A stretch of DNA of 64,000 nucleotides from Pyrocephalus nanus (lineage: Eukaryota > Chordata > Aves > Passeriformes > Tyrannidae). Positions 1 through 13,169 of the stretch are shown one piece after another. Position 1 is the stretch's first letter, and each line of letters opens with the position of its first letter. The position numbers were made by a program, and so were the translations under genes. The notes beneath the pieces are model-generated. The model worked only from the letters and a program-made list of their open reading frames with translations, had not been told where the DNA came from and did not search any database. The stretch covers positions 73,631,843 through 73,695,842 of the forward strand of contig CM076260.1 in the NCBI GenBank assembly GCA_038380795.1, in the 5' to 3' direction.

Positions 1-690
1 ATGGAGAGGGATGTTTAAAGCCCACATAAAATAGTAAGAGTGTCTCAGCTGAATCGGAGATTTATGCATCCTGGAGGTTGTTCCAGATGACGATGGGAAG
101 AAGGTGGTATCATATTTCCCAGACCTTTTTTAGACTCAGGACCAAAATTCAGGCCAAGCTGGGGCAGCACAGTGTGAATTGGCTCCTGCACAGCACTTTC
201 CATCTCCCGCACTCCTGGAGAGACAGGGGCAGGAGTCCAGAGACTTGAATGCAGCAAGTGGCTCTAATTGAGGATATCTAAATTTGTGAAGAATTATAAA
301 CCCAGATCTCCTAAGACTCCTCCTGGTGAAGGAAATCATGCACTTCCACACTGTGTAAAGATATCAATATTGAGGGGTTTGCGCGTGATGGCAAGATAGA
401 CCTCATTGAGATTCAAGTCAACTCATTCCCATTAATCATGTTAATAATTGAAAACATATGTTCAGCTTGAAAGCACAGCAAGAAAGTCAGGCAACCCTAC
501 ATGGAAGTGTGTTGTTACCCAATTCTAACAATACTCATTAACATACCTTTGCCAACTTCGAACAGAAGACCTTCCCAACCAAAATCAGCATTTGCTGTAA
601 ACTTTTTGTGTTCCAACCCGACAAAACCCTTCCACAGCCACTTTTTTCACCTCTGAAAGTTTTCACTTAGGTCTGTCCCTTCTCCCACAG

Positions 691-760
691 TGTGAGCACA
701 GTGCTAGTGGTGAGCTCTTCTATAATGGTTTCTGAACTGCTTGCAGAGAAAAGCATTGGG
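691..760 (+). other. weak exon-like segment (acceptor plus GTAAGG donor)
   Basis: A pyrimidine-rich acceptor ending in cag at 690 is followed by 70 nt and then a GTAAGG donor at 761. One frame stays open across it, and its translation (VSTVLVVSSSIMVSELL and on) matches no family I recognise. A pair this good is expected several times by chance in 64 kb, so this is only a candidate. Confidence 0.12.
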
Positions 761-1120
761 GTAAGGCTACTGACTTCAGGGCTCATTTGGCCATGGTCTG
801 TGTCTCTCTCTCCAGCAGCACTATCCCAGGGACAGATGCTACCCACAGCCCTGCTACCACATTTTCAGCCTGATGCTGGGTTGTGGCCCTTCAGAAACAC
901 CTTCAGATTTCCAAAATAACCAAAACAATCCAAACAAGCTTAAATAATCACTGGCATTGATATTGCTCTCTCATTGCTCCCACTAAAGTGAAGACAATGT
1001 TCCCATTATAAACTGGTTTTGCCAGAGTTTGCATGATGGAATCGCTAAAATGAATTCCAGGTGGAAACCTGCAGTGCAAATTCTAGCTGGAGCAGTCTGG
1101 TGAATTTCAGAGCAAAACTC

Positions 1121-1140
1121 ACTGCCTGTAGGCAGGCAGT
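1121..1140. repeat. perfect short inverted repeat
   Basis: Arms of 8 bp at 1121-1128 and 1133-1140 (actgcctg and caggcagt) are perfectly complementary around a 4-nt loop. It is too short to be a microRNA precursor, and no terminator function is expected in a vertebrate genome. It is recorded as local structure only. Confidence 0.6.
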
Positions 1141-1473
1141 ATTCTTAATTCAACATCTCCGCCTCTCCCAGCTTTCAAAGGGGCACCTTTTGCTTTGAAC
1201 AATGCAAAGCTGGGCTCTTCTTGGGTCTGGACACACTATCCAGTTACCATGGTAGCTCCAGAAACCACAGTAAGCCCATCGTGTGTCTGAACCCTGAGGG
1301 AAGAAGGAAGAAAAGACAGTAAGCTTGGATACAGGTGGAGGAAAGGACAATGTTTTTCTGTTCAGATACACTACTTCTCCCAGTGTGCATATAAATCGCT
1401 TCTGCTGCTATTAGTAACAGGAAAGAAATAAGCCTGTTTGGAAATGAGTTTTGCAATCCTGGAACAGAAAGGC

Positions 1474-1514
1474 AGGAGGGAGGAAAAAAAAGGAAAGGAA
1501 AAAAAAAAAAAAAG
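1474..1514. repeat. purine tract with A15 run
   Basis: An uninterrupted run of about 41 purines ends in 15 consecutive A at 1499-1513. It is low-complexity sequence. I see no retroposed gene body next to the A-run and no clear target-site duplication. Confidence 0.8.
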
Positions 1515-4306
1515 CAAGCCTCGTTTAAATATTAATAATATGGTTTATACAGACTTTGAAATCCTGACAAACATTCTGATTTAGATTGCATACTTTGTTC
1601 TCATCATCCCTTCTCTCCTCCTACACCCTTTCTCCATTGATCCATAAACTCAGCACAAGTAAATTCCTCCTACCTGTATAGCAATCCTCAGATGCTACCT
1701 ACATTTGTGCTGTTCCTTACTCAAAGGAACACATGCCTCACAGGGAAGTTCTGGAGGGTTATGAGGGTCACAAGTGGGACCTCCATTGAGGGCCTTTGCT
1801 GGAAACAGGAGCCAGGGCAAGTTGGATCCCATGGCTGACCTGTTGGGGCTGTTCACACGTAGAGATGAGTCTGAGGCTCCGGCAGTGCAAAAGAACATCT
1901 CCTGACCCCTCTGATCATGCCTGTTTTGCCTGTTCTCCTTTTTCTTATCTCCTGCCAAATGGATCCCCACAGCAGGTACTGGCAAAAGCAGTGCCTGTTT
2001 CTGAGCTGTACAGCAGGAGGAACATGCAGAATAAGTCTGGAACCAACTGTCTAGAACCATGCAGAATAAATTAAGAACCATCTGACTTGGGGCACAGGAT
2101 CTTGCAGGCTCTAATGCACTGTCAGCTCACTTCTGCCACTCTCAGAGATGAATTTAGGCAATGGAGGAGGATATCTCTGTGGTGTTCTTGGGGGCTGAAA
2201 GAGTTAATCAGTGTTGAGACTTTTAGACTTTCTGCCATTGAGGGGTGCCCCACAGCTTTTGAAAGCGGGAGCTGAGTGCATTACAGACAGTCTTCCAGAG
2301 GGTATGGGAGCTAGCAGATAAACTCCCAATGCCTATAGCCTTCATCCAGCACCCCTCAGGAGGCTGGAAGAGACGGCACCCAGGGCTTCCCTGGGGGAGA
2401 ATGGGGAGAGAGGCTCCCTGCATTCCCCAGCCTGCTCGCTGATGTAACCTAACCCTGCACTGATCAGACCACTCTGGTATTTTTCATTAGCAAATTTTGG
2501 AAAATTCTTTGGAAAATATAGGCCAAGGCCTCAGGCAGTGTAAATCAGCGTAACCCCCCCTAAAATGTATCACCAGGGATCTATCACGTGAAGTGCTCGG
2601 GATTACTATTGTATAAACAAAGTGTAAAGCCTTGGGCCAGGTCCAAGAAGCTAGAATCCCAGACAACTCCATCATGTTTTCCCCAGCATTCCTAAGTCCC
2701 TGTGTGCTCAGATATTTCTCCATGTGGTTTGATCAGCTCCCACCAATGCTTTAGTGGCATGCCTGGCACACAGGCTTCATTCTGCTTTGAAAGTAGCACA
2801 GAAGTTGTTCATTGACAGTGAGATAGAATATATTCCAGCTGTCAAAATGAGTTGACAAAGCACACCCTGTATACGTATCCACTTTATCCCCTTACTAGGA
2901 TAACACTTGTTTGCCAACACACCAGTAGCTACTGCTTGCAATGGATCTCCCTCCCCTCAATGCACACACTAACTGGATTTTAAAGGGCATGGAGTGGGAA
3001 GGGACCATCTTCGGACTGCTAATCCCAAGCTCCAGCATCATAGGCAATGTGGGGTGGGACCTGTAGCAGAGGGATGGTCCACTCTACCCTAAAATACTTC
3101 TCCATGGCCTATTATAAGTTCAAGTCCTGTAGTATAAGACCAAAAGCTATTCCCACTTAAGGCCATGGGAAGAGGTCTGACATACCATCCCAAGTGGTCT
3201 AGGGGAGCAAACTGTGAAGCTCTCTGCAGAGGAGTGGGAAACCAAGTCAGCACAGCTGACCTGAGGGAGAAATCCCTTCTAGCCCCAAAGCTGGCAATGG
3301 GTTTATCTGAGCATGTGAGCAAGGCGTACAAGCCAGGCACTTCTGTTATCAGCTTGGAGAAAAGCCACACTAATGATCTCATGCTGGGGGGTGGGAGGGT
3401 GGAATTTTGCCAGAAGAAGCAGAATTAGACCCAAATTGTTGTTTCCTCTCTGCTTTCTGAAACTCCTCTCCTTGATTAAAACCAAACTTTTATAGTATCC
3501 TTTCCTTCCATACTCTAAGCTTTTTGGCTACATCTTTTCTTTTTCATGTCTGGCGAAGGACAGAACTGCAGAGGCCAAAATGTTGAATGGAAGTTTTTTT
3601 CCTGAGAAACTCTCTCACCACTGCAGCTTATCCCAAATCTATAAGCAGTTGAACAGAGTAAAACAGTTGAGAGATCTGGGATATTTTTTCCTCTAACCCT
3701 GGCCATTCCACAGAGCCGTCCACCTCCTGAAGACTCAGCCCTGAGCCAGCCAGGCACGTGAGTTTCCTCATGAAAGTCACAGGACTACACACGCCAAAAG
3801 TGAAGTGCGTGTGTAGCTGCATTGCTGAGGCAGAGGCCAAAGACCCCTCTTCAGCAGAATTCTTGAGTATAAATCAGTGGGACCACTCACATGCTTACAG
3901 TAAAGGCATATGTTTAAACATCTTGCTGGATCAAGAACTTAACCCCTCTTTCTCACAGTGAAGCAAGTTTTTAAAAGGCTTTGCATATGGTTATCATAAT
4001 TTTTTCCCCAGGCATTATGTGTAGTATCAAGGCTAACTTAAATCAGCGTATATAAAGGACAACTGTAATGTGAATGCCACAAGCCCAGGAGGATAAGTGG
4101 GATGAATGGATAATAACTGCATTTACTAACCCCATGGCCTTCTCCATTCCTTTTCTCTTGACAGGGAGAGCTTATAATCTTCTTTTTCAATCTGATTTCT
4201 CCAACATCCTTGCATGGCTAAAACAGGAAAACAACCTAGTATCAAATCACAGAGCAACCACATGTACAAGCATTTGTCCCCAGTTTTGATCTGCTCTTCT
4301 CAGAAG

Positions 4307-4378
4307 TGAGCCTGATCCTATTTCCCCTGAAGATCATAGTAAAATCCTCCACTGACATCAGTGGAAGCAGGAAGAGTC
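4307..4378. repeat. possible old amniote dispersed repeat
   Basis: The segment starts with gagcctgatcct and contains ccactgacatcagtgg, which is itself a small palindrome. This 'gcctgatcc ... ttgacttcagtgg' layout recalls an abundant, semi-palindromic repeat I associate with turtle, crocodilian and bird genomes, but I cannot name the family with certainty. Decay is heavy. A search with a sauropsid repeat library would settle it. Confidence 0.4.
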
Positions 4379-5328
4379 GTACTTATTAATTCAATTATTC
4401 CAGCTCTCAGGATCCTTTCTTGCCTGACTGGCTTTCTACCTGTCTACTCTCACAGCCCTGTCCAAACTGTCTGCTTCTAGTCCTGAAGCTAATGGCACTT
4501 CACAGGGCATGGAGGAGAGATGATTCCAGGCAACCACTGCCAGAGATGAAGAGAGATTACAGGTTGCAAAGCCACAAAATTCTCTCTCTGGATTCCTTCC
4601 AGTTTAAGGCATTTTCAAGAAATCCCATATTAATGTGACATTCAGGTTGGCACGTGTATCACTGTGAGATACCCTGCCTGTTCAGAAGCTTGATGAGTTT
4701 TGTGGTTGGTGTACATCTCAGGGGCCTGAAGACACTAACACCACCCCATCATATTCCATCCCACTTTGCTTTCCTGCTCTCCCCATGGATGCCATTGAGC
4801 TCAGTCAGTGCCAGCTCTTGGTGTCACCTGGAGCAAATCACAGATGGGAATCTGCCACGGGATGGAGAATGCCTTGACAGAGCCAGGCCTGGATACTCAC
4901 TGCAGTCCTGCTTGTGAAGGTATAGGTGGTAAAGAAAGTTGTTTTCTAGTGTCTTTCTCTGTCCTGTCTCCATGTTATTCCATCCAGTAAGTTGCTCTAC
5001 AGCATGTCTCGTGATAAGACCGGTTCCCCTAATACATGGCACAAGTCAGATTTCCTACTGAGAGCTGAGGAGCCTTTTGGATTAAATTATTTCTCCTTGC
5101 AGATACCCTTGGGATTTGCTACATTTCCTTTTGTCCCCTTTTCATTTGCTTGATTTCTTTTCTTTATGCTGTGTCTGACATTTTGTTCGGGGTTGCAGTG
5201 AGGAGCAACAATTTAGGATGATGAATTATGGATTAAAAGAAAAGGCTGGGCTATTTTGGAATCACTTTTCAAAGCCTTCTGCAGGGCCAAAGGAATTCCA
5301 GAATGACATTTTTTCAATTATCTGTGTT

Positions 5329-5362
5329 GAAGAAGGGGAAAAAGAAGAAAAGGAAGAGAAAG
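5329..5362. repeat. GA-rich purine tract
   Basis: There are 34 consecutive purines. A further GA-rich stretch with ggaaggaaggaa follows to about 5406. It is low-complexity polypurine of a kind that can adopt triplex structure. It is not coding; the minus-strand frames over it translate to Ser/Phe/Pro-rich low-complexity peptides. Confidence 0.8.
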
Positions 5363-7496
5363 CAAGACAGGGAGGGTGGGAACACAGGAGGGAAGGAAGG
5401 AAATAGAGGAATGACAGAACAAACAAAATACAATTTCTTCTGTTTGGAGTGATGAGAAACCACTCCACAATGTGATGAGTTTCCTCTACCAGACTTTCCA
5501 GGGTAAATTCTGAAACTCATGTGAAATTTTAGTAGTACTTACAAAAGCAGTCTCTTGAATCTACTGAGAGCTTCTCACCAGAGCATAAGCTACCCAGCAA
5601 CTGGCGAGTTGCAGAAGGCTGTCCCCCTCTACTGTGGCTGAGGTCCCTAAGCACTGAACTGGGAAATAACCCGTGGGGGCTCTGCTGGAAATTTACTTAA
5701 AGCCACAAACAAACATTTTCTCAAGTATCCTGAGCAATATCTACATAAATTCTCTCTCCCTTGGCTGGAAGATAGGAGAAGAACAATTGCAAATTTGCTT
5801 ACTTAACTTCACCATTTAAAATCTATTAATAACAAGGCATGGGGTAGTTTCTGTCATGGAATAGAAATTGCCATCTATTTATGCTGAAATTTATTAAGCT
5901 ACAGGCATTTTTGAGGAATGCTGTACAGAAATGCCAAATTTTGTCCAAAATGAAAGGGCATAATTGAATAAGGAGTGCTTCAAAGTAGATAATTTGTTGC
6001 CCATTTGGCAAGTGAGGTAGTGTGGCCACTGTCCTAGCACTCAAAAATCCTGTTGAAAGCCCCTCTTTGATCTCAGCTGTGGACACAGGCAGTGGACAAT
6101 TGAACTTTGCTATCCTTGAGCTGCTGACCCCCATCTGCAAACTGAGAACGCTTAGACAAAGACATGCTTCAAGATTTTTGGGTGAAGAGTGCTTTATAGG
6201 AATACGAAGGTGACATTGCAACAGGTGGCTTTTGGAGGAAAATTGTACTCTACCTCTTAGATGGCTTAAAATCAATTTGGTTTGTTAATAAACTTTTAGC
6301 AATGTACTCATTTCATGCTCCACTTCACCTGTTTCTGTGACCCCGGCAACACAAGTGTCAGGAAGACACAGTTGTGACTAACCAATTCCTCACTGCCTGC
6401 CCCTACAGGTTTCCTCTAATCTCAGCTGAATAGTTTCATTACATGACATGTTAATGCACCAACAGAGCTGGAAAGGCTGAGTGCTTCTCTAGGTGTACAC
6501 AATGTAAAATCATTAGGCTGCTTAAGAAGCTTCCCAAAAGCTTTCTGTTAGCAGTTAGGTGGCAATTACAGAATAAACTGGAACAGATCACATCTCCTTT
6601 CTGGCCTGCAGCCTGCCAATGAGGGGATACCATTTCAATGGAAAAAAAGCTATCACCTGTCAGAAGAACAACACAAACATCAATAGCGCATGGAAGCCAT
6701 TTACCAGCTACCACAGTATGCACTCAGTAAGCACTCTGAAAATTCAAGTACTGCTTGGACCAAGCTGGGGTCAACAGGCCTACTGATGACATTTGTGTTG
6801 CCCTTTTTCTGCAAGCCATGTGGTTGAATAAAGCTGTGGAGGGACCAAGACTTTCAGATCCTTGTGCTGATGGGGCAAGTGCATCAGTGACCAAGCAGGT
6901 GGCCTGCACTCCCTGCTGCCTGAGGCTGTGCTGCTGGCAAAGCATGCTGTGATGCTGGAGGGAGGAGGCAAGTCTCCCTAGTCTGCTCCTGTGGTCCGTG
7001 CAGAGCAGAGAGGTCCTCCAAAAAACTACTTGGAGGTTTTGAGGGAGGACCCCACTTCAGGTTACTTATTTCAGTCTCTATCCCTGACTCTCCCTGCATT
7101 CCATCCCCCATTGTGTCACTGTTGTGGATTTTTTCCACTCATACTATTCTGCGTTACTTTTACTTGCACCTTAGTGTGTCACCTGGAGAGGTGACATCCT
7201 TGAAGCATCCGCGTCTGGAATACCAAACTCACAGCTCGTATATAGACCCAATACAGACCACCATGATTATTTACCTGGTCCACAGCCTGCTCCTGGTACC
7301 TTTTCTCTTGGGAAAGACCAAGGAGGCTGGCTATATCAGCAGCCATCACGGCAGCTACGGAAGACAGTGCACTTCTTTCTGCCTGCTCTGAAGGCATTTC
7401 TCAGAGAGAGGATGGTAGAGATCAGGCAATAGCAATTGTCCTGGTGATAGCCGCTTCCTGGGAGCTCCCCAGGAAGGAAAGAATGTTGTGAATAGG

Positions 7497-7600
7497 ATGC
7501 ACAACCATAAGGTTGAAGGGACCCTGTGAGCCACCAAGCCTCATCTTATGCTAAACCTACAGCCCTCCTGACAGATGTTTGTATAGTCTGCTTGTACAGA
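7497..7600 (-). mobile_element. decayed CR1 LINE fragment, antisense
   Basis: On the plus strand 'ataaggttgaagggacc' is followed by a catctt...aaacc stretch and 'cctgacagatgtttgta'. This is the order of motifs in the reverse complement of CR1 3' regions of the older amniote type. The element is truncated at both sides and heavily mutated, and the octamer tail is not preserved. It is recognised from the motif pattern, so the boundaries are approximate. Confidence 0.5.
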
Positions 7601-10600
7601 CTGCTGGGGTTCGGGACTGGTCACTATCCCTAAGCAGCAGGCACAGCAAATGATCTGTTCTGTCCAATACATTGATGAGGGGTTGGGATTTACGGCAAGA
7701 GACTGTATGGTGCATGGGCAGGAAATCCAGTCAGATAGAAGAGAAATCAGTCTGGCATCCAGCCCATCCTGACACCAGAATGACATCACAACCTACCAAT
7801 CTGGAAAGTTTCATCTCACTGCTCTGTATTTTTCTAGGCAAGAGCTTGTTCAGTGTTTTTACACTCTTTGCTGATTGCAAAGAGCCATGTGAGTTAGGGG
7901 AATTGGTTAAAATATTCAGCTCTGGTTTGTTTGATGAGAGAAAAAGACATCATTTTGTGCTTTTTTTCATCTTTCACAATTTCTTCCTCCAAAGGGAGAA
8001 AGAAAAAGAAAAGGCTACCAGTGGAGGGGCATTCAAATAAAACAGAATGATTTTTTTAGAATCAAAAGCCAAAACTAAAAATCAACCAAACAAAAAAACC
8101 CAAACAAACAAAAAACAAACCCAAAAACTACTAAAGCATCTCTTTTTGGGTTTTGTTTCCCAAAGTGCACTTAGTAGTCTCTGCGTGATATTCCCAATAA
8201 CTACAGATGCTGCTTTGTGCTATCCACAGACTCATTCATCAGCCAGATCATCTGGGTAGACACACCAAACCGCACAAGAGACACTTTTTTAACAGGTGAA
8301 AGACATGACAGAGCAGAGACCATGAGCTGGGCCTGGAGAGAGGGGTAGAAAGTGCTTGAGGGGGGCAGGCTAATATGTGTAGCTACTCCTTCTGCCAGCA
8401 TCCATCAGTGTTGTGAATATGAAAAAAACCACTTCCCTACTCCAATTTTTATTCTTGCATAGGGTAAGAAGTAAAGGATAATCAATTGTCAATCCATAGA
8501 GCTGCTGAAAGGGCAGCTGGGAGGGAGGACAGGGTTTGAACAATTCAGGGCACCTAAAATAATGAACATCTTAGAAAAATGTAACCAGCAAGAATGCAGA
8601 CAGAACATCTGTCTGGGCTGCAGCTGAGTCCTGTCTGAAGGAAAACAATGAGCATAAAGTTCACTTTTCAGTCCTCTCCTTCACTGTTCCCTGTGTTAAC
8701 AAAGCATCCTGGAAGGGAAAGCAGTGACGGTGAAAGTCTGACCCTACTGCCTGGCCCATTATCCTCTGGCTGCCTCAGCTCTCACCTGGCCCAGGCACCT
8801 CAAACACACGTGGGTATCTCAAACCTCTGACCTCACCAGGAGCTCAATGCCACCCAGTCAGACTCTGAAAGCCACCCTTCTGGTGCTGCCCAAGTTGCCC
8901 TCTGCTCCCAAGATGTGGCTGGGTGGATCAGTGCCTTTGGGCCCTGCCCCAGTCCAGCCGCAGCCTTGGCATGTTGTCCAAGGAAACCTCAATTGTCTCT
9001 AAATGACTATGTGGGGCTTATTGGATCAAGCCCACTGGTTTCCCAGTGCCTTTCAGCAGCATGGGCAGGTTAAGCTGGGTACCTATGTAAATCAGTGCAA
9101 AGCTGGAGATTAAGATATTTAGTTTTCACTACAAGTTAAATTCTATTATTTCATATGGAAAGTGCCCTACACACTTTTGCTGATACACAGACAATCATTT
9201 TAAGGCCAGTTGATCTCCTCACCCCATGTCAGGTAACACCTTCTTGTCACCACACAAAATTTCATCCTCTGTGTATAAAAAATGTACATCAACAGACTTG
9301 CCTGCCACATGCCTGCAGAGATAATTAAATGTTGATGCCAGAAAATACGAAGCTGGAGGTTGGCAAAATTTCTATATGCCTTTTCATCCCTGACTTTTGA
9401 GTTCATGGAGAAGGAAAATGGGAGTTTGGCAATGACAAGAGATTTAAGGGAGTCTGAGAGAACTGTTTTTTCTGTGAGCATAAAGGGAAGATTTCATTAA
9501 TCTTTTTATCTGCCAAGGCACTGAACTAACTTATGCATAGCCACGAATTTTGCTCAGTGTGTGATATTATACTACACGACTGCTGATGCTTTTTTTTTTT
9601 TTTGTAAAATATGTTTTAGCTTATTGAGTTGCTATACCATATCATTCACTTCTCCGTTTTCTTCCTTTTTTTAATAAACATCCCCTGCCATATATTATGT
9701 AAAGGCTCTCCCTATCTCACACATCACAGAGCAGTGGTGTAAATCCAAATGTGAAGAAACAGAGAAAAGAACCAAACTGAATATAAACATCACCAGGCCT
9801 GTGTCCCTAGCCATCAGCAGAAAATGTAGGATGAGGTTGAAAAAGCACAATGGTTAGAAAATGACTTGTTTCAGGTATGCACTTTGGGTCAGAGGTGAGT
9901 GATGTGCAGAGGGAAAAGGCCATAGCAGAACCAAGCCTTTCACTGAACACCAGCTCTATGGCTTCTGGCCTTGGGCAACATCTTGTTCACCATCTGCTCT
10001 GTCCAGCCTCCTTGGAAAAGACAGTGAAGCAATACTCTTGGACACAACACAAGAACCAGGGCCTGCTGTCCACACACACTACACACAGGGATGTGTCAGC
10101 ATGATCCTGCTCTTTATCTTTTGTTTCGCCATTTCCTCTCTCTCTTTGTCCTGATGCTCTTCATCTCTTGGTGGATCTCATCAGCTCCGTTGCCAATGAT
10201 ATTATTGGCATCTCAATTGTTTTCTTCGTGTTTCTTTTTCCATGTGCTTTTGGCAATCTCAGTATCATGCCTGGACTCCCCACACTTCCTCTTTTAATTA
10301 CTGCCACTGCTCTTGGCTTCTACAAGGCTCTCCCAGCTCCCTTCTTCCTGCACTGGGCAGCTAGGAAGGTGCTTCCAGCCCCTCCTTTTCCTCTTTCCTG
10401 AACAATCACAGCTCTCAGTAAGGGATACTGCTTTCTCTGCAGATTTCTGCTTATACTACCTGTCTGTGAATAGCCTTTTCTGCTGTACACATGGGAACTG
10501 AGGACATGGAAATGATATATTTTTGCAGTTCTGATATCACTAGGGACACGAGTTGACAAGGGATTTACAGGCAAATCGTTAATGATCTGTTCTAAATCAG

Positions 10601-11024
10601 GCTGCAAGACTCCACCTTCCTCCTTATCCCTTATCTTGTCCTGTCTATCACTCTCAATGTGGGCAACTGCTGCATTTCTTCCCTATCCCTTCCACTAAGA
10701 GGTCTTCTTCCTTCATTTTTGGGGTTTCAACCTCTGCCCTTAGTTGCACAATCTTTTCTTTCTGAATCATTTATTTTACAGAATATGAAGCAATTTCCCA
10801 GCAAGATTCTTACCGTGTTCTTCATCATCTCTCATCTCTGTTGGTGCAACATCCATTTCCCTGGCTTTGACTTGACTAAAGTGATCCGACCATTATCCTT
10901 CCATAGGGCTAATGATGCAGAGACCCACATCTCTTGCCTATAACCCTGAAGCATCACTATTGCTCTGATGACTATTGTTCTTTTATCTCATTGTGCTGTC
11001 TGGATGGGTTTTTATCTTCAAAAA
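7601..11024. other. unique non-coding DNA with pyrimidine-rich block
   Basis: No exon is recognised. The plus-strand open frame at 7672-8040 begins just outside the CR1 remnant and ends in Lys/Glu-rich low-complexity sequence; it has no domain. A patch at 8640-9060 is richer in GC but contains no clear CpG island. The pyrimidine-rich stretch at about 10100-10900 may be the decayed body of the L2-like element whose tail follows at 11025. A short word matching the old 'gtaaatcag' repeat lies at 9086-9097. Confidence 0.55.
8085..8131. repeat. AC-rich low-complexity tract
   Basis: The sequence is built from aaac/aaaac units with occasional ccc. It is simple sequence with no sign of a coding or retroposon body next to it. 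Confidence 0.8.
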
Positions 11025-11153
11025 GTAAAGCATTCAGGACAAGGACTATCTTTTTGGTTTGTCCTTGCACAGCATGTAGCACAGTGGGGCTCCAGTCCAC
11101 AGTGAGAGTCTCAAAGTGCTATTGTTAGTCAAAGTGATAAAATGATAAATACA
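11025..11153 (+). mobile_element. 3' tail of an old L2-like LINE
   Basis: The order 'aggacaaggactatct', 'gtccttgcacagcatgtagcac' (in part), 'agtggggctcc', 'aaagtgctattg' and a final aatgataaata run matches the tail of L2-type LINEs ('gggcaggactgt ... agcacctagcacagtgg ... aataaata') in the form common in reptiles. The upstream pyrimidine-rich stretch may be the mutated body. The element is old and non-functional. The family call is from memory of the consensus. Confidence 0.65.
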
Positions 11154-12639
11154 CTAAAACTGGCAGTAGGTGTAACTAGCCTGGTCTAGTTTTTCTCTCC
11201 TGCTCTGACAGAGGTGGTCAAAACTGACTGACAGTGCTGGTGCTAGTGGGAAGACTTACAAGCTATAGCAATTGGCAGCAAGGACATCAAAATACTGGAC
11301 ACTAGTGCACCCAGACACTTAGTCTGGTATCTCTACACTTACCTGAATAACAAATTTACACAGATTTTAAAAACCCCAGGTGCCTCTCTGATGGTTATAT
11401 TCAAAAGGCTGCAGGCAGCTGGGTTCATAGAATCTCAAATGTCTTTCTAAGGCTGTAGTCAGTGAGAAAACCTACCCTGACTTTGGCCCCAGACCATACT
11501 TTGCTATGATAAACCTCCTCTCCTGTCAGCACTCTTCCTGCATATTTGCTAGAAATGATGAAAAACTAGAGAGTTGTTTTACAAAAGAAAGCAAGGCTGT
11601 GTTCATTTGACTGAGTTCGAAGTGGAGCTCTTCTCTATTTTCCTCAAATATTTTACATCTTCCTGGATTCTACCTCAACCACTTTTATTAGCCAACCCCC
11701 TTTTCCCATTAAATTTTACATTTTTAAGATTTTCACTGAGATGCCAGATGATGCAGGGGAAAAAAAAAAAAAAAAAGTTGTAGCCTGAACATCTTCCAGC
11801 AGCAGGAAATGTGTTGCACAGCTTTTGCAGAGCTAAACACCTCTGTGCCCTGTCCTTTGTCTTTTTCCCGCTCCTTCCCAGTAGCTCAAGAGGAAGACAA
11901 CAGTTCTTCATGCTCATCTAGCAACCTTCAACAGGAGTGCTGGAGGTGTTTGGTGTTAAGGAGCAAGAGGATGACTGGAATTAGATGTCAGTGACACTGC
12001 CCCATGACACTGTGCAGGGTGCAACATGTGGCCATATAAGTAGGAAAAAATATATAGGCAGAAGGAGCAGGAAAAGGCAGGAGGAAGAGGTAAAGTGTCT
12101 TTTGACATTAATAAATATTTGAAGTAAATATAAGATTGATTTTGCATATGAACCCACTGCCGGATGTGGTTTGTTTGGTTTTTTTCTGCCAAATCCAACA
12201 AATGCTATCAGGGTGGAATTCAGCCATACCTCCAGTATTCCAGTAAAGAAATGATGGTCTAACTGTGGGTAGAGAAAAAAAGAACACCACAGCAACCTTA
12301 TGAGTTTATAGGAAGAAACATGAGTAACATTAGGACATGATGAGCAAAAGGAGAAAAATGAAACCAAGAAAAAAGTGTATAAATATTTATAGAAAGGAAA
12401 TGTCATCAACATAGTGCAGGAATGAAAACTACAGAAAAATAGTGGGTCAATAAATAGAGCTCTTGGGGAAAAAGAAACAAAGAAACGAAATGTTTTCCTT
12501 GCCTTTTGATTAATTTAGAAAATATATTAACAAGCCTGTGGAGGACATGTGTGGATACTGAGTCTGAATCAGAGATTATTGTTATTAATGAGAGAATGCA
12601 AAAGAGCCTCACGTGTAGGATACAGATACAAAATGCCAG

Positions 12640-12860
12640 GCAAGTATGAGTTAATCCACAGTTAATATTGGAGATTAGGGATCAAACAGTTGGACCATAA
12701 ACTGTACATTCTGAGAGAATTATTTATTAATCATGAGTCAGGAGAGGTTTTTGAAAAGCAAATCATGTCAGACAGATGTAGGTTTTCTTCACAAAATAAC
12801 TTCCTTTTGGAAAGATGTGGTGAAAAACTGACGCGTATTTTCAGTAAACTTCAGATCACA
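12640..12860 (+). mobile_element. possible old CR1 relic, sense
   Basis: A run 'gaaaagcaaatcatgtcaga' followed by cttcctttt and a later 'ttttcagtaaact' has the order of a CR1 reverse-transcriptase region, where a 'tttgtcaagaacaaatcatgcc' block precedes 'ttgattttagtaaggc'. Divergence is strong and no frame is open. It could equally be chance similarity. Confidence 0.35.
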
Positions 12861-13169
12861 TGGATATAAGAGCCAGGGGTGACCTTGAAAAGTCTGACCT
12901 GAAAATGAGCCTTGGCTCATGCAGAAGTCAGAGTTCAATGATATCAGTCCTGATTTTCTCATGGAAAATGCAGAATGAATGAGGAAACACCAGAAGTTTA
13001 AAATGGTTGAATTAAAAAAATAGAAGTGTGATAAAATTTTTGGTGGGCCACAGAACTAAATTTCAGAGCAAGTTCCAGACTGTTTGTCAGGAAAAAAAAA
13101 TCTCTGCGGATAAATGGATGCTGGGATGAAACACAGTTTTCTTTGCAAGAATTAGTATGGCTGAAGTCC

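Larger units (their letters stand above)
1..7490. other. unique non-coding DNA, no gene recognised
   Basis: No coding exon is recognised on either strand. The longest open frame, on the minus strand at 5826-6275 (149 codons), has no recognisable domain and a length expected by chance. The stretch holds purine tracts (1474-1514, 5329-5362), a short perfect hairpin (1121-1140), a weak exon-like pattern (691-760) and short words resembling an old amniote dispersed repeat (2537-2553, 3868-3880, 4038-4050, 4307-4378). The rest looks like ordinary unique intergenic or intronic sequence. Confidence 0.7.

Noticed and set aside
2970..3070. Word 'tgggaagggaccatcttc' recalling the antisense CR1 3' end
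   Set aside because: Only one motif matches and the following bases do not continue the CR1 order.
5826..6275. 149-codon open frame on the minus strand, the longest in the window
   Set aside because: No domain, signal peptide or splice context that I recognise. With roughly 128,000 codon positions over six frames, a few frames of this length are expected by chance.
7672..8040. 122-codon plus-strand open frame
   Set aside because: It starts beside a CR1 relic and ends in Lys/Glu low-complexity sequence; no family resemblance.
11981..12412. 143-codon minus-strand open frame with hydrophobic runs
   Set aside because: Composition is dominated by Phe, Leu, Ser and Tyr, as expected from translating T-rich DNA, and the hydrophobic stretches do not form a regular membrane topology.
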